From Marivita sp. (GTDB taxonomy: Bacteria > Pseudomonadota > Alphaproteobacteria > Rhodobacterales > Rhodobacteraceae), in assembly GCF_020055635.1 (NCBI RefSeq), contig NZ_JAIPUT010000029.1:1-53038 (forward strand): a stretch of 53,038 nt of DNA, in the 5' to 3' direction. Below are positions 43,481-51,794 of the stretch, piece by piece. Both the position numbers and the translations under genes were made by a program. How positions within the stretch are numbered: position 1 is the first letter of the stretch; each line of letters opens with the position of its first letter. Under the pieces are notes generated by a model. That model was not told the DNA's origin, did no database searches, and saw only the letters and a list, made by a program, of their open reading frames with translations.

Positions 43481-43509
43481 GGTGATGGGGACACCATCCC
43501 AAGATCACC
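43481..43509. promoter_or_regulatory. Inverted repeat in the antiporter/thiM intergenic region
   Basis: GGTGAT (43481-43486) and ATCACC (43504-43509) flank an inner GATGG/CCATC pair, about 50 nt upstream of the riboswitch. It may be an operator for the divergent antiporter gene or belong to the thi promoter. The 335-nt gap 43378-43712 contains this repeat, the riboswitch, a possible -35 TTGACT at 43521 and the SD-sequestering stem, and no gene. Confidence 0.35.
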
Positions 43510-43557
43510 CAGGTGTGGTCTTGACTTCCCGGTCCGGGATGGCGACACGTGTCGGCG

Positions 43558-43632
43558 CGACAGGGGCGTCCGGGCAACCGGGCTGAGAAGCACCCTTTGA
43601 ACCTGAACCAGATCATGCTGGCGGAGGGAGTC
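43558..43632 (+). promoter_or_regulatory. TPP riboswitch (THI element)
   Basis: Seen: CAGGGGCG at the 5' side, the P3 hairpin CCGG-GCAA-CCGG, GGCTGAGA (43580-43587), CACCCTTTGAACCTGAACC and CAGATCATGCTGGCGGAGGG. The CTGAGA and GAACCTGA blocks are the invariant pyrimidine and pyrophosphate sensor loops of the thiamine pyrophosphate aptamer. It lies directly upstream of thiM-thiE-thiD. Thiamine pyrophosphate binding should lower expression of this operon. Confidence 0.92.
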
Positions 43633-43687
43633 TGCGGTGGACATCTTTCCCGGCCCCCTGCACGCGGCAACCGGGCGTCCTCCGAAG

Positions 43688-43707
43688 CCTCCTGTGCCAG
43701 CCGGAGG
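43688..43707 (+). promoter_or_regulatory. Shine-Dalgarno-sequestering stem of thiM
   Basis: CCTCC (43688-43692) can pair with the thiM Shine-Dalgarno GGAGG (43703-43707) across a 10-nt loop; a further CCTCC is at 43679-43683. The 3' strand of the TPP aptamer contains GGAGG (43623-43627), which could pair with CCTCC instead. A translational on/off switch by exchange of these pairings is therefore plausible. Confidence 0.55.
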
Positions 43708-43712
43708 ATATG

Positions 43713-44501
43713 ATGGAAGACACCGGACTTTATCTGCGGCACATGCGCGAGACGGCGCCTCTTGTCCACAACATCACCAATTACGTGGCGATGAACATCA
43801 TGGCGAATGTCGTGTTGGCGGCAGGGGCCTCTCCGGCGATGGTGCATGCGCGCGAAGAGGTCGGCGAATTCGCCGGGCTGGCGCAGGCGCTGACCGTGAA
43901 TATCGGCACGCTCGACAGCGATTGGGCCGACGCGATGGAAACCGCGGCGCGGGTCATGTCGGGGCAGGGCAGGCCGTGGGTGCTTGATCCGGTCGGCGTC
44001 GGAGCGACGTCGTTCCGGCAGGATGTCTGCGCCCGCTTGCTTGACCTGCGGCCAGACGTGATCCGCGGAAATGCCTCGGAAATCCTCGCGCTCGCCGGAG
44101 TCGCATCGACCGGGCGCGGAGCCGATGCCGCCGATCCCGTCGAAGCCGCGGAGGCGGCGGCGCGCGAGCTGTCGCACCAGACCGGCGCTGTGGTCGCGGT
44201 GTCTGGGCCGGTGGATTACATCACCGACGGCGCGGTGGCGTACCGGGTCCGCAACGGACACGCTCTGATGCCGCGTATCACGGCGCTGGGCTGTTCGCTA
44301 AACGGGGTGATCGCCGCATTCCTTGTGGGTCAGCCCGCGCTGCCCGCGACCGTGGCGGCATTGGCCTATTACGGGGTCGCGGGCGAACGCGCCGCGCAGG
44401 CCGCGCAAGGGCCGGGCAGCTTTCAGGTGGGATTTCTCGATGCGCTGCACGCGCTGACACCCGAAGAGGTGACGGCTGGGGCACGCGTGGAGGCGGCATG
44501 A
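43713..44501 (+). CDS. thiM: Hydroxyethylthiazole kinase ThiM
   Basis: 262 residues. Phosphorylates the thiazole moiety for thiamine salvage. Seen: TAPLVHNITNYVAMN, GASPAMVHAREEVGEF, VLDPVGVGAT, NASEILALAG and a C-terminal ITALGCSLNGVIAAF, the ribokinase-like anion hole (usual GTGC, here ALGC). ATGATG at 43710-43715; I chose 43713 because the SD GGAGG lies 5 nt upstream. Overlaps thiE by 4 nt. TPP-regulated. Confidence 0.92.
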   Translation: MEDTGLYLRHMRETAPLVHNITNYVAMNIMANVVLAAGASPAMVHAREEVGEFAGLAQALTVNIGTLDSDWADAMETAARVMSGQGRPWVLDPVGVGATSFRQDVCARLLDLRPDVIRGNASEILALAGVASTGRGADAADPVEAAEAAARELSHQTGAVVAVSGPVDYITDGAVAYRVRNGHALMPRITALGCSLNGVIAAFLVGQPALPATVAALAYYGVAGERAAQAAQGPGSFQVGFLDALHALTPEEVTAGARVEAA

Positions 44502-45109
44502 TGGGGCCGGTCTATGTCGTGACCGATCCCGACGCGCCGCTCGGGGTGGTTGAACAGGCGCTTGCGGCGGCGCGGGGCGGGGCTGCGTTCGTGCAATTGC
44601 GCGACAAGACCATTTCCGATGCCGCGTTTGCCGCGCTGGTGGCCGAGCTTCTGCCACGGATCGAGGTGCTGGGCGCGCGGTTGATCGTCAACGACCGCGT
44701 GGAGGTGGCGCACGCGACGCGCCCGCACGGGTTGCATATCGGTCAGGGCGATGGCGATCCGGCCGACATTCGGCGGCGTCTGCCCCCCGACATGATCCTT
44801 GGCCTGTCCGTCGAGACGGTGGAGCATGCGCGCCACGTCCCGGCGGGCGTCGATTACATCGGCGCGGGCCCTGTGCGGGCGACCCCCACCAAACCCGATC
44901 ACGCAGCCCCCATCGGCTTCGAAGGTCTGGCCCGGATCGTCGAGGCGTCGGCTGTGCCGGCCTATGCCATCGGCGGCCTCAAGCCGGGCGATGCGGCAGC
45001 GGTCAGGGCCACGGGCGCCATCGGCATGGCGGTGGTCACCGCGGTGACCCGTGCCGCTGATCCGCAGGCCGCGACCCGGGCGCTTTTCGATGAATGGAGA
45101 GCGGCATGA
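44498..45109 (+). CDS. thiE: Thiamine phosphate synthase ThiE
   Basis: 203 residues. Joins HMP-PP and thiazole phosphate to make thiamine monophosphate. Seen: FVQLRDKTISD, RLIVNDRVEVAHA, GLHIGQGDGDPADIR, YIGAGPVRATPTKPDH and AYAIGGLKPGDAAAV, the full set of active-site motifs. 4-nt overlaps with thiM and thiD. Confidence 0.94.
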   Translation: MMGPVYVVTDPDAPLGVVEQALAAARGGAAFVQLRDKTISDAAFAALVAELLPRIEVLGARLIVNDRVEVAHATRPHGLHIGQGDGDPADIRRRLPPDMILGLSVETVEHARHVPAGVDYIGAGPVRATPTKPDHAAPIGFEGLARIVEASAVPAYAIGGLKPGDAAAVRATGAIGMAVVTAVTRAADPQAATRALFDEWRAA

Positions 45110-45918
45110 TCCCCAATATCCTGTCGATCGCAGGCTCCGACCCGTCTGGCGGGGCCGGAATACAGGCCGACATCAAGGCAATCTCGGCGAATGGCGGCTA
45201 TGCCATGGCGGCCATCACCGCCCTGACGGCGCAGAACACCCAGGGCGTGCGCGGGGTCCGGATGGTCGACGCCGATTTCATCGCATCGCAGATCGCGGCA
45301 ATCCGGGAAGACATCCGGATCGACGCCGTCAAGATCGGCATGCTGGGCAGCGCCGAGGTCGTGACTGCGGTCTTCACGGCGCTCCACGGCCTGAATGCGC
45401 CGATCGTTCTGGACCCGGTCATGGTCGCCAAGAGTGGTGACCGCCTGCTGCATGCCGATGCGGTGGCCGCGCTTCGGGACCATTTCGGGTCTGCCTGTGT
45501 CATCACGCCAAACCTGCCGGAAGCGGCGGATCTGCTGAACCAACCCGAAGCCCGCAATTCCGACGAGATGGAGGCGCAGGCGCGTGCGCTGCTCGACCTT
45601 AAACCCGGCGCGGTGTTGCTCAAGGGCGGTCATCTGTCCGGTGGCGACTGCCCCGATCTGCTGGCGTCCGATGAAGGGCTGATCTGGCTGCCGGGCCGAC
45701 GTCATCCGACGCGCAAGACGCATGGCACGGGCTGCACCCTGTCCTCGGCGCTGGCAACGCAACTGGGACGTGGGCTGAGCCTCGGGGACGCGGCGACACG
45801 GGCAAAGGCCTATGTCGCCGGGGCCATCGCCAATGCCGACGCGCTGTCGGTCGGGCAGGGCCACGGCCCGACCCATCATTTCCACACATTCACAAGGGAC
45901 CAGACCCATGACACGTAA
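45106..45918 (+). CDS. thiD: Hydroxymethylpyrimidine/phosphomethylpyrimidine kinase ThiD
   Basis: 270 residues. Two-step phosphorylation of HMP to HMP-PP. Seen: SIAGSDPSGGAGIQADIKAI, ALTAQNTQGV, VLDPVMVAKSG, NLPEAADLL, and HGTGCTLSSALATQ with the anion-hole GTGC. The ATG at 45106 overlaps the thiE stop (ATGA). The 3' end overlaps the SDR gene by 11 nt. Confidence 0.94.
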   Translation: MIPNILSIAGSDPSGGAGIQADIKAISANGGYAMAAITALTAQNTQGVRGVRMVDADFIASQIAAIREDIRIDAVKIGMLGSAEVVTAVFTALHGLNAPIVLDPVMVAKSGDRLLHADAVAALRDHFGSACVITPNLPEAADLLNQPEARNSDEMEAQARALLDLKPGAVLLKGGHLSGGDCPDLLASDEGLIWLPGRRHPTRKTHGTGCTLSSALATQLGRGLSLGDAATRAKAYVAGAIANADALSVGQGHGPTHHFHTFTRDQTHDT

Positions 45919-46672
45919 CATCTCCGACCTGACCGTGCTGGTGACCGGCGCAGGCCGTGGCCTTGGCGCCGCGATCGCGCGGGCCTTTGCCCGCGAGGGC
46001 GCGCAGGTCGCCATCAACTACCGGAACAGCCGTGACAATGCCGAGGCGCTGGCGGCCGAGCTTGGACCCCGCACCGCCGCCTTCCGGGCGGATGTGACCG
46101 ACCCGGCACAGGTCGCCGCCATGGTCGACCGCATTTCGACCCGCCTTTCCGCGCCGAATGTGCTGGTCCACAACGCTTTGGCCGATTTCAGCTTCAACGG
46201 CGATGCCCGCGCAACGCTCGACAGGTTGAGCTGGGACGAGATCGCGCGCCAGACCGAAACGGCGGTCGGCGGCGCGCTGACCTGCATGCAGGCGCTGCGG
46301 CCCGGCTTCGAAGCGCACGGCTTCGGGCGGATCATCACGATCGGCACCAATCTGGTGCAGAACCCGGTGGTGCCCTATCACGACTATACCGCTGCCAAGG
46401 GCGCGCTGCTGGCGCTGACCCGCACCGCCGCCAAGGAGCTTGGACCATCGGGGGTGACCGTCAACATGGTCTCGGGCGGGCTGTTGCGCACCACCGATGC
46501 CAGCCGGGCCACCCCCGAGATGGTGTTCGACCTGATTGCGGGCCAGACGCCGCTTGGCCGCGTCACCACGCCCGAAGACCTCGCCGATGCGGTGCTGTTC
46601 TTCGCCTCGCCCTGGGCGCGGGCCGTGACCGGACAGAACCTGATCGTCGATGGTGGCCTCGTCTTCGGCTGA
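45908..46672 (+). CDS. Short-chain dehydrogenase/reductase at the end of the thi operon
   Basis: 254 residues, classical SDR fold. Seen: TGAGRGLGAAIARAF (cofactor binding), HNAL in place of NNAG, YTAAK with the catalytic Tyr and Lys, and a C-terminal GQNLIVDGG. The position 13 residues before the Tyr, where Ser is expected, is Thr (in IGTNLVQNP). Annotated relatives are often called 3-oxoacyl-ACP reductase, but its place in a thiamine operon suggests another role. It overlaps thiD by 11 nt and is cotranscribed. Confidence 0.85.
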   Translation: MTRNISDLTVLVTGAGRGLGAAIARAFAREGAQVAINYRNSRDNAEALAAELGPRTAAFRADVTDPAQVAAMVDRISTRLSAPNVLVHNALADFSFNGDARATLDRLSWDEIARQTETAVGGALTCMQALRPGFEAHGFGRIITIGTNLVQNPVVPYHDYTAAKGALLALTRTAAKELGPSGVTVNMVSGGLLRTTDASRATPEMVFDLIAGQTPLGRVTTPEDLADAVLFFASPWARAVTGQNLIVDGGLVFG

Positions 46673-46736
46673 CACCGGACGGTCCGCGCATCTGTGCCTT
46701 CGGCGCCTGATGCCACCACCATTGCCGACGCTGCGA

Positions 46737-46770
46737 CAGCGCGCCCCTCGACGGGCGGGCTGTTTGTCTT
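46737..46770 (+). terminator. Intrinsic terminator of the thi operon
   Basis: CAGCGCGCCC (46737-46746), loop CTCGAC, GGGCGGGCTG (46753-46762): 10-bp stem with one mismatch, followed by TTTGTCTT. Confidence 0.6.
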
Positions 46771-46817
46771 AGCTACCTCTCCACCGCGAAGAGGAAACAA
46801 GGAATGGGCAGGGCCAC

Positions 46818-47741
46818 ATGGACATTGCGATTATCGGCTCGGGGATCACGGGGCTGGCCTGTGCGCGGCGGCTGGCCCAGGCCGGCCTGGCTCCAAGGGT
46901 GTTCGACAAGGGACGCGGGATCGGCGGTCGGGTCGCCACCCGCCTGGCCGCAGGCGGAGTGCAGTTCGATCATGGCGCGCAGGGGATCTCTTGCGAGAGC
47001 GATGGGTTTCGCACGGTTCTGGATCAGGCAGAGGCGGCGGGTCATGTCGCGGCATGGGAACCGGGCACGGCAAGCACCACCCATGTCGGCACTCCGGGCA
47101 TGACCGGCCTTGCCAAGTACCTTGGCCACGGCCTCGACCTGCACCAGGGTACGGAAATCACCGCGCTGACCCGAACCGCCGATGGCTGGGATCTCAAGGC
47201 AGGCGAACCGCTTGGCACATTCGACCACGTGGTCTGTACCGCCCCGGCGCCCCAGACGACCCGGCTGGCCGGTCCTGCGCTGACCCGGCCACTGGACGCG
47301 GTGACCTACGAGCCGAGCCTCACGCTGATGGTTGCCCTGCACCGGGACCTCGAGGCGCCCGCGACACGCTCCAACCCGACGGATGCGCTCGCCTGGATCG
47401 CCCATGACAGCGTCAAACCCGGTCGCCCGACGCAGAATTGCTGGGTGGCACAGGCCAGCGCCGACTGGAGCATCGCGCATCTGGAATTGTCCAGGGACGA
47501 GATCGCGACCTTGATGCTCGACCTGTTTCTGGGCCTTCACGGCCTCGATCCAACCGATGTCGCGTATGCGACCGCCCATCGCTGGCGTTATGCGCTGGTG
47601 GACACGTCGCTGGGCCAACCCTTTGTCACGTCACGGGACAAGACGCTTCATGCAGGCGGCGACTGGTGCCTTGGCCCCCGGATCGAACACGCCTGGCAAA
47701 GCGGCACCGCCATCGCCGACGACATCCTCCGGACCGCATGA
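46818..47741 (+). CDS. FAD-dependent oxidoreductase (renalase/NAD(P)-binding amine-oxidase-like)
   Basis: 307 residues. Seen: the N-terminal FAD-binding IAIIGSGITGLACARRLAQAG and VFDKGRGIGGRVATR, HGAQGI, and a C-terminal GGDWCLGPRIEHAWQSG, typical of renalase-like NAD(P)-binding monooxygenases. The substrate is unknown. A GGAATG-type ribosome binding site is about 16 nt upstream and weak. First gene of an overlapping four-gene unit (46818-49654), with 4-nt overlap to the next. Confidence 0.78.
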   Translation: MDIAIIGSGITGLACARRLAQAGLAPRVFDKGRGIGGRVATRLAAGGVQFDHGAQGISCESDGFRTVLDQAEAAGHVAAWEPGTASTTHVGTPGMTGLAKYLGHGLDLHQGTEITALTRTADGWDLKAGEPLGTFDHVVCTAPAPQTTRLAGPALTRPLDAVTYEPSLTLMVALHRDLEAPATRSNPTDALAWIAHDSVKPGRPTQNCWVAQASADWSIAHLELSRDEIATLMLDLFLGLHGLDPTDVAYATAHRWRYALVDTSLGQPFVTSRDKTLHAGGDWCLGPRIEHAWQSGTAIADDILRTA

Positions 47742-48577
47742 CGCTGGACGATTCCCGCATTGCACGGCTGATCATGCTGATGCGCGCCGCAGCGACCCCG
47801 CCACCCGGCAAGGGGCGCATCGCGCTGGCGCTGGTCATGGGCGCGCTCTGCCACCTGATCTTTGCCATAGCGGTGCTGTCGATGATGGTCGCGATGTTCT
47901 TCGGCCTGAGCGAAAGCTTCGGGTCCGTCCCGTGGCCTTGGGCGGCGCTTGCCAACGCCGCGCTAATCCTGCAATTTCCGCTGCTGCACTCCTTCCTGCT
48001 GACGAAACGCGGCACACGCCTCGTCGCCCGCCTGATCCCCGGACCACATGGCGGCACGCTGGCAACGACCACCTACGCCATCATCGCCTCGGTCCAACTG
48101 GCGGCGCTGTTCCTGCTCTGGACGCCAAGCGGGATCGTCTGGTACCGCGCCGAAGGCGGCGCGTTCGCCGCATTGTGCACGCTCTACGCCGCCACATGGC
48201 TCTTGCTCATCAAGGCCAGCTTTGACGCCGGCGCCGAGGTGCAATCGGGCGCGCTGGGCTGGATGTCGCTTCTGGGCAGGATCAGGCCCGTCTTCCCGGA
48301 CATGCCCACGCGGGGCCTCTTCCGCCATATCCGCCAGCCGATCTACGTGGCCTTCGCGCTCACGCTCTGGGCGGTGCCGGTCTGGACGCCGGATCAACTG
48401 GCGCTGGCGATCAGCTACACCGCCTATTGCCTGCTGGCCCCGCGACTGAAAGAGAAGCGCTTTCAACAGCGCTACGGTGCCGCGTTTGATCGCTATCGCG
48501 AAACGGTGCCCTATGTCCTGCCGAAACTCACCACGAAGGAGCGCAAGAATGGCGCAGACCCTGCGGAACAACCTTGA
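47738..48577 (+). CDS. Integral membrane methyltransferase-like protein (ICMT/NnrU/MddA-type fold)
   Basis: 279 residues, about six transmembrane helices. The C-terminal part has FRHIRQPIYVAFALTLWAVPVWT, a cytoplasmic RLKEKRFQQRYGAAFDRYRETVPYVLP, which is the SAM-binding end of the isoprenylcysteine carboxyl methyltransferase superfamily. It resembles methanethiol S-methyltransferase (MddA) and NnrU-like proteins. MddA would make dimethyl sulfide from methanethiol; I cannot confirm that specificity. Start overlaps the upstream stop (ATGA). Its 3' end overlaps the next gene by 29 nt. Confidence 0.65.
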   Translation: MTLDDSRIARLIMLMRAAATPPPGKGRIALALVMGALCHLIFAIAVLSMMVAMFFGLSESFGSVPWPWAALANAALILQFPLLHSFLLTKRGTRLVARLIPGPHGGTLATTTYAIIASVQLAALFLLWTPSGIVWYRAEGGAFAALCTLYAATWLLLIKASFDAGAEVQSGALGWMSLLGRIRPVFPDMPTRGLFRHIRQPIYVAFALTLWAVPVWTPDQLALAISYTAYCLLAPRLKEKRFQQRYGAAFDRYRETVPYVLPKLTTKERKNGADPAEQP

Positions 48578-49262
48578 GATTTACGACCACGTTGCGGCGC
48601 AATGGTGGTCCGACGACATCCGCTGGGTCCGCACGCTCAAGAACATGGTGCCGGGGCGGCTGGGCTGGTTCGACAGGCATATCGACTGGCAGGGCAAGAA
48701 CGTGCTCGATCTGGGCAGCGCCGGGGGTTTCATGGCCGAGGCTCTGGATGACCGCGGCGCGCATGTCACCGGCATCGACCCCGCGAAAGACGCCATCGCG
48801 GCCGCAACCGCCCATGCCGACGCCGCAGGACGGTCGATCCGCTATGACGTGGGCGTGGGCGAGGCGCTGCCCTATTCCGATGCCAGCTTCGACGCGGTGG
48901 TCTGCGTCGATGTGCTGGAGCATGTCCAAAGCCTGCCCACCGTCATCTCCGAGGTCTCTCGCGTCCTGCGCCCCGGCGGGCTGTTCCTGTTCGACACGAT
49001 CAACCGCAACCCGATTGCGCGTCTGGTCACGATCACGATGGCGGAAGATGTGCTGAAACTGCTGCCCGGGGGCACCCATGATCCGGCATTGTTCATCAAG
49101 CCCGCCGAGCTGCGCACCGAATTGCAAGACGCCGGGTTCGCCGTGGGCAAGATGGTCGGCCTCGGCCCGCGCGGCATCAACGGGCGTGGCGATTTCACCT
49201 TTGGCCGCGTGCCGGGCACGATGATCATCTACATGGGCACCGCCCGGAAACCGGAGGCATGA
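48549..49262 (+). CDS. UbiG-like class I SAM methyltransferase
   Basis: 237 residues. Seen: VLDLGSAGGFMAEALDDRG (SAM-binding motif I), VTGIDPAKDAIAAA, VCVDVLEHVQ, VLRPGGLFLFDTINR and LPGGTHDPALFIKPAEL, which match UbiG-type 3-demethylubiquinol O-methyltransferases. AAGGAG lies 7 nt before the ATG. It may be an extra UbiG paralog acting on another substrate, as it lies in an unusual neighbourhood next to a membrane methyltransferase. Overlaps upstream by 29 nt and downstream by 1 nt. Confidence 0.8.
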   Translation: MAQTLRNNLEIYDHVAAQWWSDDIRWVRTLKNMVPGRLGWFDRHIDWQGKNVLDLGSAGGFMAEALDDRGAHVTGIDPAKDAIAAATAHADAAGRSIRYDVGVGEALPYSDASFDAVVCVDVLEHVQSLPTVISEVSRVLRPGGLFLFDTINRNPIARLVTITMAEDVLKLLPGGTHDPALFIKPAELRTELQDAGFAVGKMVGLGPRGINGRGDFTFGRVPGTMIIYMGTARKPEA

Positions 49263-49654
49263 TGACGACACTGGCCTTGCTGACAACCGCGCTGCTCTTC
49301 GGCGGCATGGTGCTCTATTCCTTCGGCTTCGCGGCGTTCCTGTTCACGGCCCTTCCCGCCGAGACCGCAGGCCCCACGATCCGCCGTGCCTTCCCGCATT
49401 TCTACCTCTTCGTCATCGCCGGGGCAGGGCTGTCGGCGGTCTTCCTCGCCCCCACCGACCCGACCAGCGCCGCGATCATGGTGGCCATTGCCCTGACCAC
49501 GATCCCGACCCGGCAAATCCTGATGCCCGCGATCAACGCCGCCACCGACTCCGGCGACAAGCGCCGCTTCGGCATGCTGCACGCTCTGTCGGTTGTGATC
49601 ACTTTGATCCACATTGTCGCCGCCGCGACCGTGCTGCACCGCTTTATCGGTTGA
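49262..49654 (+). CDS. DUF4149-domain membrane protein
   Basis: 130 residues with four transmembrane segments. Seen: GGMVLYSFGFAAFLFTALP near the N-terminus and HFYLFVIAGAG. Function unknown; a TMEM205-like domain. ATGATG at 49259: I use 49262, which is 4 nt from GGAGG. Last gene of the overlapping unit. Confidence 0.7.
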   Translation: MTTLALLTTALLFGGMVLYSFGFAAFLFTALPAETAGPTIRRAFPHFYLFVIAGAGLSAVFLAPTDPTSAAIMVAIALTTIPTRQILMPAINAATDSGDKRRFGMLHALSVVITLIHIVAAATVLHRFIG

Positions 49655-49902
49655 CTTGCCGGGCTTAAGGCCCCATGTGCTCCCTATCGCCGCGCAGCCG
49701 CGTGAGCTTGCCGCGCCCGTCATCTTGGGCGCACCGGCGATACATGAATTCAGTTCCCCATCACGCAGGGTCCCTGACGCAGTACCAGACGGTGCGAGGC
49801 GCTCTCGTGATGTCTTAAGGTCCTGCGACACCCTCGTTTGCCGCGATGATGCGGCAGAACCTCATCCATTGGCATGATGCCTGTGGACGCAAAGGATAGC
49901 TT
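49655..49902 (+). other. Leader region of the DEAD-box helicase gene
   Basis: 248 nt without a gene I can support. It probably holds the helicase promoter and a long 5' leader. Short GC-rich inverted repeats occur but nothing matches a known RNA family by eye. RNA-helicase genes in this group are often cold-controlled; that is only a suggestion here. Confidence 0.4.
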
Positions 49903-51177
49903 TTGTCTGATTTTGACACCCTGGGCCTCAAGCCCGTTCTCCTCGCCGCTCTCAAAGACGCCGGCCTCACCACCCCGACCCCGATCCAGGACAAGGCGAT
50001 TCCGCTGGCGATGGCGGGCAACGACGTTCTGGGTCTCGCCCAGACCGGCACCGGCAAGACGATGGCCTTCGGCATCCCGCTGGTCAGCCACCTGATGGAC
50101 AGCCCTGACCGCCCCGCCGCGAAGACCGCGAAATCGCTGATCCTCGCGCCGACCCGCGAACTGGTCAACCAGATCGCCGAGGCGCTGCGCACCCTGACCA
50201 AGAAAACTCATCTCAAGGTCAATGTCGTCGTTGGTGGCCAGTCCATCAACAAGCAGATCCACCACCTGCTCAAGGGCACCGACATCCTTGTCGCGACACC
50301 CGGACGCCTGATCGACCTGATGGACCGCAAGGCGGTTGATCTGCGCACCGTCAAGCATCTTGTGCTGGACGAGGCCGACCAGATGCTCGACATGGGCTTC
50401 ATCCACGCCCTGCGCCGCATCGCGCCGAAACTCGGCACGCCGCGCCAGACCATGCTGTTCTCGGCCACCATGCCGAAACAGATGGAAGACCTGAGCAAGG
50501 CGTACCTCACCAACCCGCAGCGCGTTCAGGTCGCCCCTCCGGGCAAGGCCGCCGACAAGGTCACGCAATCGGTGCATCACCTGGCCAGCAAGGGCGAAAA
50601 GCCCGGCAAGCTGCGCGAAATCCTGTCGCGCGACATGGACGCGCTGACGCTGGTCTTCTCGCGCACCAAGCATGGTGCCGAAAAGCTGATGAAGGGCCTT
50701 GTCGCTGATGGCTACAACGCCGCGTCCATTCACGGCAACAAAAGCCAGGGTCAGCGCGACCGCGCCATCAAGGCGTTCCGCGACGGTGACATCAAGGTGC
50801 TGGTCGCCACAGATGTGGCCGCCCGCGGCATCGACATTCCCGGCGTGGCTTACGTGATCAACTACGATCTGCCAGACGTGCCCGACAACTATGTCCACCG
50901 CATCGGCCGGACGGCACGTGCCGGTCGTGAAGGCGAGGCGATCGCCTTCTGCGCGCCCGACGAGGCCGATCTGCTGCGCCAGATCGAAAAGCTGATGAAG
51001 ATCGAAGTGCCGGTCGCCAGCGGCACGGCTCCCAAGGATCCGGTTGCCCGGCCAGCACAGCAATCGCGCGGGCGCGGTCGCGGTGGTCAGGGGCAAGGCG
51101 GCAAGCCACGTCAGGCCAATGCCGGTGCCAAACCCGGCGGCCAACGCCGCCGCAGCCGGTCGCGCAAAGCGGCCTGA
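49903..51177 (+). CDS. DEAD-box RNA helicase (RhlE-like)
   Basis: 424 residues. Seen in order: Q motif (PTPIQDKAIPLAM), motif I AQTGTGKT, PTREL, TPGR, motif II DEAD, SAT, IHGNKSQGQRDRAI, and motif VI HRIGRTARAGREGE; then a basic Arg/Gly-rich C-terminal tail (about 375-424) that binds RNA. The start is TTG at 49903, supported by AAGGA 6 nt upstream and a sensible SDFDTLGLKP N-terminus. It remodels RNA, possibly in ribosome assembly or RNA decay. Confidence 0.93.
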   Translation: MSDFDTLGLKPVLLAALKDAGLTTPTPIQDKAIPLAMAGNDVLGLAQTGTGKTMAFGIPLVSHLMDSPDRPAAKTAKSLILAPTRELVNQIAEALRTLTKKTHLKVNVVVGGQSINKQIHHLLKGTDILVATPGRLIDLMDRKAVDLRTVKHLVLDEADQMLDMGFIHALRRIAPKLGTPRQTMLFSATMPKQMEDLSKAYLTNPQRVQVAPPGKAADKVTQSVHHLASKGEKPGKLREILSRDMDALTLVFSRTKHGAEKLMKGLVADGYNAASIHGNKSQGQRDRAIKAFRDGDIKVLVATDVAARGIDIPGVAYVINYDLPDVPDNYVHRIGRTARAGREGEAIAFCAPDEADLLRQIEKLMKIEVPVASGTAPKDPVARPAQQSRGRGRGGQGQGGKPRQANAGAKPGGQRRRSRSRKAA

Positions 51178-51198
51178 TCCCGGTCCGATGATCTTGCA

Positions 51199-51236
51199 AA
51201 CGGCCTGCCCTATCGGCGGGCCGTTTTGCATTTTTG
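51199..51236 (+). terminator. Rho-independent terminator of the helicase gene
   Basis: AACGGCCTGCC (51199-51209), loop CTATC, GGCGGGCCGTT (51215-51225), then TTTGCATTTTT. Eleven-bp stem with one G-T pair. Confidence 0.85.
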
Positions 51237-51333
51237 CAGGCTCGTTGTGCATGACCCAAGGTCAATGCTCCATCGCGCAACCGGGCACCTATGTGATACC
51301 CTGTTCACAAGCTGACAGGCGGAGCGTGACAGG

Positions 51334-51792
51334 ATGCAACTCAGGATCAACGGAACCGTTCACGAGGTCGATGTCGAAGACGACATGCCGCTGCTCTGGG
51401 TCCTGCGCGACGAGCTGGGCCTGACCGGCACCAAATATGGCTGCGGCATCGCGCAATGTGGCGCCTGTACCGTACATCTGGATGGCGTTGCAGTACGGTC
51501 CTGCCAGACTTGGGCGGTCGACGCGGAAGGCGCCGAGATCACCACCATCGAAGGTCTGGGCACGCCGGATGCGCTCAACGCCGTGCAGGCCGCATGGCTG
51601 ACAGAACAGGTCGCGCAATGCGGCTATTGCCAGTCCGGTCAAATCATGCAGGCCGCCTCGCTGCTGGCCGAAAACCCAAACCCCACGGACCCCGAAATCG
51701 ACGACGCCATGTCCGGCAATCTCTGCCGCTGCGGCACCTATCCGCGCATCCGTGCCGCCGTGAAACGTGCCGCCCGCGTGATGGAGGGCTGA
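51334..51792 (+). CDS. iorA: Small 2Fe-2S subunit of an isoquinoline 1-oxidoreductase-type molybdoenzyme
   Basis: 152 residues. Seen: the plant-ferredoxin-like cluster [17 protein letters not shown]...SC (first 2Fe-2S) and the second cluster domain with CGYCQSGQ and [12 protein letters not shown]. The size and motifs fit the IorA/CoxS family. It passes electrons from the Mo site of the large subunit encoded 2 nt downstream. Substrate not known; isoquinoline is only the name-giving case. Confidence 0.88.
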   Translation: MQLRINGTVHEVDVEDDMPLLWVLRDELGLTGTKYGCGIAQCGACTVHLDGVAVRSCQTWAVDAEGAEITTIEGLGTPDALNAVQAAWLTEQVAQCGYCQSGQIMQAASLLAENPNPTDPEIDDAMSGNLCRCGTYPRIRAAVKRAARVMEG

Positions 51793-51794
51793 TC

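Noticed and set aside
49750-51252. A 500-codon open frame antisense to the DEAD-box helicase
   Set aside because: A shadow of a GC-rich gene; the helicase motifs are all on the plus strand.
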